Source: Setoptus koraiensis
Lineage: Eukaryota > Arthropoda
Direction: 5' to 3'
Assembly (NCBI GenBank): GCA_048013815.1
Contig: CM106585.1
Span: 10,726,001-10,790,000 of the forward strand
Length of the DNA stretch: 64,000 bases
Numbering within the stretch: the stretch's first letter is position 1; every line of letters begins with the position of its first letter. Under the pieces are notes generated by a model. That model had not been told where the DNA came from. It did no database searches and was given only the letters and a program-made list of their open reading frames with translations. Shown piece after piece: positions 59,665 through 64,000 of the stretch. Both the position numbers and the translations under genes were made by a program.

Positions 59665-59853
59665 ACTTGAACTGTGTCTGGCGTGTTGCAAACTACATAA
59701 ATTAGCATCTATCCATATAGCGCCAGCCATGAATAGTGATAGTCGCAATCAGATGATGTGTGTGTGTGTGTGTCGAGAGAGTGGCAACAATTAGCCAACT
59801 AAAGTCGCAAGTGACAAGTTAGTTAGTTGTTTTTTGGCAACATGTCACACTGC

Positions 59854-59887
59854 ATGTCACTGTTCACCAGTGTGTGAACAGTGACAT
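59854..59887. repeat. Perfect 14-bp hairpin with 6-nt loop
   Basis: ATGTCACTGTTCAC (59854-59867), loop CAGTGT, then its exact reverse complement (59874-59887). Confidence 0.95.
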
Positions 59888-60364
59888 ACCTGAGCTGTTG
59901 CTGTTGCCGCCGCCGCCGCTCCGGCCGATCACATGCTGACACAGGTGAAGTGTCACATGATGGAAAGAATTATGATGAATTGAGAAACAATGGCCATTGG
60001 TCAATGGTTGTTAGCCGTAATCGTACTCACACCAGCGACACTCGCTGACAAGCCGATAACAGGCTGACAGATAACAGGCTGACAGGATGGTCAGCTGTTG
60101 CTGTTGTTGTTGTTGCTGTTTTGCATTCACCTGTCAGCAGCCTGTAAGCGATTTAAACAACTCAATTAGCTCAATTAGACAATCTCCACGCTGCTAATGC
60201 CACGCCGATATGGCTGCTGCTATGAAATGTCTGCATGATAGTATGCAAATTGGCATTGTGTGTCAGTGACAATCACCTCACAACGACCAATCATATCATC
60301 GACGATATGCCATGATGTGCCAGACGACGTGTGTCACTCTCTGACAAAGTGACTTTGTGCGCTA

Positions 60365-60455
60365 TGTGTGTGTGTGTGTGTGTTGAATGTGTTCAACAGC
60401 AGCACACACACACCTGTTGTCGATGTTATCATACGAATTGCGCAACACAATACAA

Positions 60456-60493
<38 letters not shown>
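60365..60493. repeat. (GT)n and (CA)n microsatellites in opposite orientation
   Basis: (GT)n at about 60365-60383 and (CA)n at about 60459-60493 face each other, so they could pair. A 12-G run follows at 60607-60618. Confidence 0.85.
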
Positions 60494-60494
<1 letters not shown>

Positions 60495-60923
60495 CAACGA
60501 CAACAGGTGAGCTTGCGACGCATGCGCTGTCAGACAGCGATCGAGCCTTGAAAAAGTTTGCATCAAAAGCAGTCTTAGGCAGGCGTGACCAGAAGAAGAA
60601 GAAGATGGGGGGGGGGGGAAAGGCGCTTGTTGTTGGCTGGTTGTTGATCTGGTTTCTAGGCGACATCATTCACTATTTTGTGGCTTGATTAGGCTTTGTC
60701 CAATTGATTTTATACCATCCGATATTTGTGTCTCACTGGCAGTGATACACAACAAATCGAGTCATTTATTTCTAAATTGTCAAGTTCACTAGTTGATCAT
60801 TTAAAGTTAATAGAGCCATTAAATTGAATTGATTAGACATTAGCTAGCGGTGTGTATGGTTGTGTGTAGTGATTAAAGAAAGTAGTGAGCAAAGCAATCA
60901 TGACAAACAGTGCACAACAACAG

Positions 60924-60955
<32 letters not shown>

Positions 60956-61232
60956 ACGACAACTACAACGACAACAACAACACATAAACAACAGCAAATC
61001 GACGGATGACAACAAATGATTGACATGAATAATTTCTCTCTAATGATAATTACCAAAGTTACTACTACTACTACTCTAATTACCACAACAACTACCGTCA
61101 CTGTGGCAATCAATTATCAATTATAAACATCATTAGCGGCACAAGTAAGCGTCATAAAACATTGCATGATAATACAACGTGCATTACATAACACAACGTT
61201 CATTGCATGATAACTACTGCATTACGCAATAA

Positions 61233-63299
<2,067 letters not shown>

Positions 63300-63750
63300 C
63301 CATTACGACAATGACACTGATGAGTCGGGCACGACAAACTATGTAAATTTTTTACTCTTTTCTTCTATTTTTAGTTTTGTTCATTACGATCAGCGATCGG
63401 TGACTTTGTGCGCCTAGACCAATAAACAACAACAGTGACAACAACAACAACAACAACAACAAAATCAATAACAATAATGACGAACGAACGGCATACAACG
63501 GCCACATAATTATTATCCAACTAATTTATCACTATTACTATTATTATTTATTTATTTATTATTATTATTAAAATTTATTACAATTGAAATTTATTTATTT
63601 ATACATTTATAAATATTATTATTGTTATTCATTCATTGTCATTCGTTCATTACTATTCACAATCGCGTCTCACCTGACATACAATCGACGCATCGTAATA
63701 GCATCATACTACATTATTATTATTCACATTTATTATTTTTAACAGTCACA
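63300..63750 (+). other. BarH 3' flank, AT- and triplet-rich
   Basis: CAACAA tract near 63441-63461 and TTATTA/TTTATT repeats near 63536-63620. Several AATAAA-like signals. No gene until the small ORF. Confidence 0.5.
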
Positions 63751-63927
63751 ATGATTGACCACCATGATGAGCGAGCCGACGAGGCCATTCTAGAGATGAT
63801 AATTGAGTTGGAATCGGATTGGTTTAAGCGAAACAATTCACCTACATTAGAAGAAAATTTTTACATACAACATTACATGAACGAAAGCGACAGAGAATAC
63901 CTGAGACAATTGGCACAATGGCATTAA
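63751..63927 (+). CDS. Small ORF, 58 residues, unrecognised
   Basis: ATG at 63751, stop at 63925-63927. Composition is protein-like: acidic N-terminus (HHDERADEA), amphipathic AILEMIIELESDWFK, then YIQHYMNESDREYL and QLAQWH. It is preceded by a good splice acceptor (TATTTTTAACAG) five bases before the ATG, so it could be a coding exon joined to an upstream noncoding exon, or an alternative end of the BarH transcript. No family is recognised. It could be chance, though the codon pattern differs sharply from the surrounding AT-repeats. Confidence 0.42.
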   Translation: MIDHHDERADEAILEMIIELESDWFKRNNSPTLEENFYIQHYMNESDREYLRQLAQWH

Positions 63928-63930
63928 CTG

Positions 63931-63967
63931 ATTAATTAATCGCTTAATTAATTAATTAGTGATTAAT
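63931..63967. repeat. TTAATTA cluster (possible homeodomain sites)
   Basis: Several overlapping TAATTA motifs in two blocks around CGC, just after the small ORF. TAATTA is the core bound by many homeodomains. Binding is inferred only from the motif. Confidence 0.55.
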
Positions 63968-64000
63968 TTTTCGCGCAATAGCAACAGCACATATCAACAA

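Noticed and set aside
60607..60618. G-quadruplex candidate at a 12-G run
   Set aside because: A single homopolymer run without spaced G tracts; also a common assembly error site.

Overview
The window looks like nuclear DNA of an animal, most probably a small-genome arthropod or other ecdysozoan. The gene set is metazoan: frequenin/NCS-1, SREBP, PDCD4, a PRD-class and a BarH-class homeobox gene, VIPAS39, SLC33A1, a mu-homology-domain endocytic protein, and mitochondrial AsnRS. Introns have GT..AG borders and, in most genes, are 80-260 bp long. Many genes are single-exon. Coding and noncoding DNA are both rich in CAA/CAG/CAT triplets, giving poly-Q, poly-N and poly-H tracts. This style recalls acariform mites, but nothing in the window proves it. 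No rRNA, tRNA, CRISPR array or intact transposon was recognised.

Layout. 0-2.6 kb: 3' part of frequenin (+), with repeat-rich introns. 4.1-6.3 kb: SLC17-like transporter (+). 6.7-10.9 kb: a tandemly duplicated locus. A decayed copy of the carbonic anhydrase promoter and first exon (6.7-7.2 kb) is followed by a hidden three-exon minus-strand gene for a secreted Cys-rich protein with 11-residue repeats (7.27-7.96 kb). The intact five-exon alpha-carbonic anhydrase lies at 9.48-10.85 kb. 11.7-12.8 kb: DUSP12 (+). 13.2-15.2 kb: FCHO/SGIP1-type muHD protein (-). 17.0-18.3 kb: TMEM272-like membrane protein (-). 20.6-23.3 kb: GMP synthase, five exons (-). 26.0-30.4 kb: SREBP (+), convergent with PDCD4 (-) at 30.6-32.0 kb. 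32.0-36.1 kb: gene-poor. 36.1-46.6 kb: a dense housekeeping block holding a 96-codon ORF overlapping GTF3C2 (+), SLC33A1 (+), NARS2 (-), SF3B4 (+), VIPAS39 (-) and RPL17 (+). 46.8-47.5 kb: unrecognised secreted or membrane protein (-). 48.7-63.3 kb: two head-to-head homeobox genes, PRD-class (-) and BarH-class (+), separated by about 10.9 kb of noncoding DNA full of minisatellites, microsatellites and hairpins.

The housekeeping genes touch unrelated pathways: purine synthesis, sterol/lipid control, Pol III transcription, splicing, translation and endosome traffic. They look like ordinary compact-genome neighbours, not a functional cluster. The parts most worth following up are the hidden secreted-protein gene, the partial carbonic anhydrase duplication around it, the four-nucleotide ATGA overlap upstream of GTF3C2, the shortened VIPAS39, and the structured DNA between the two homeobox genes.

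Exon structures were assembled by eye from splice-site phase and family alignment from memory; no search was run.
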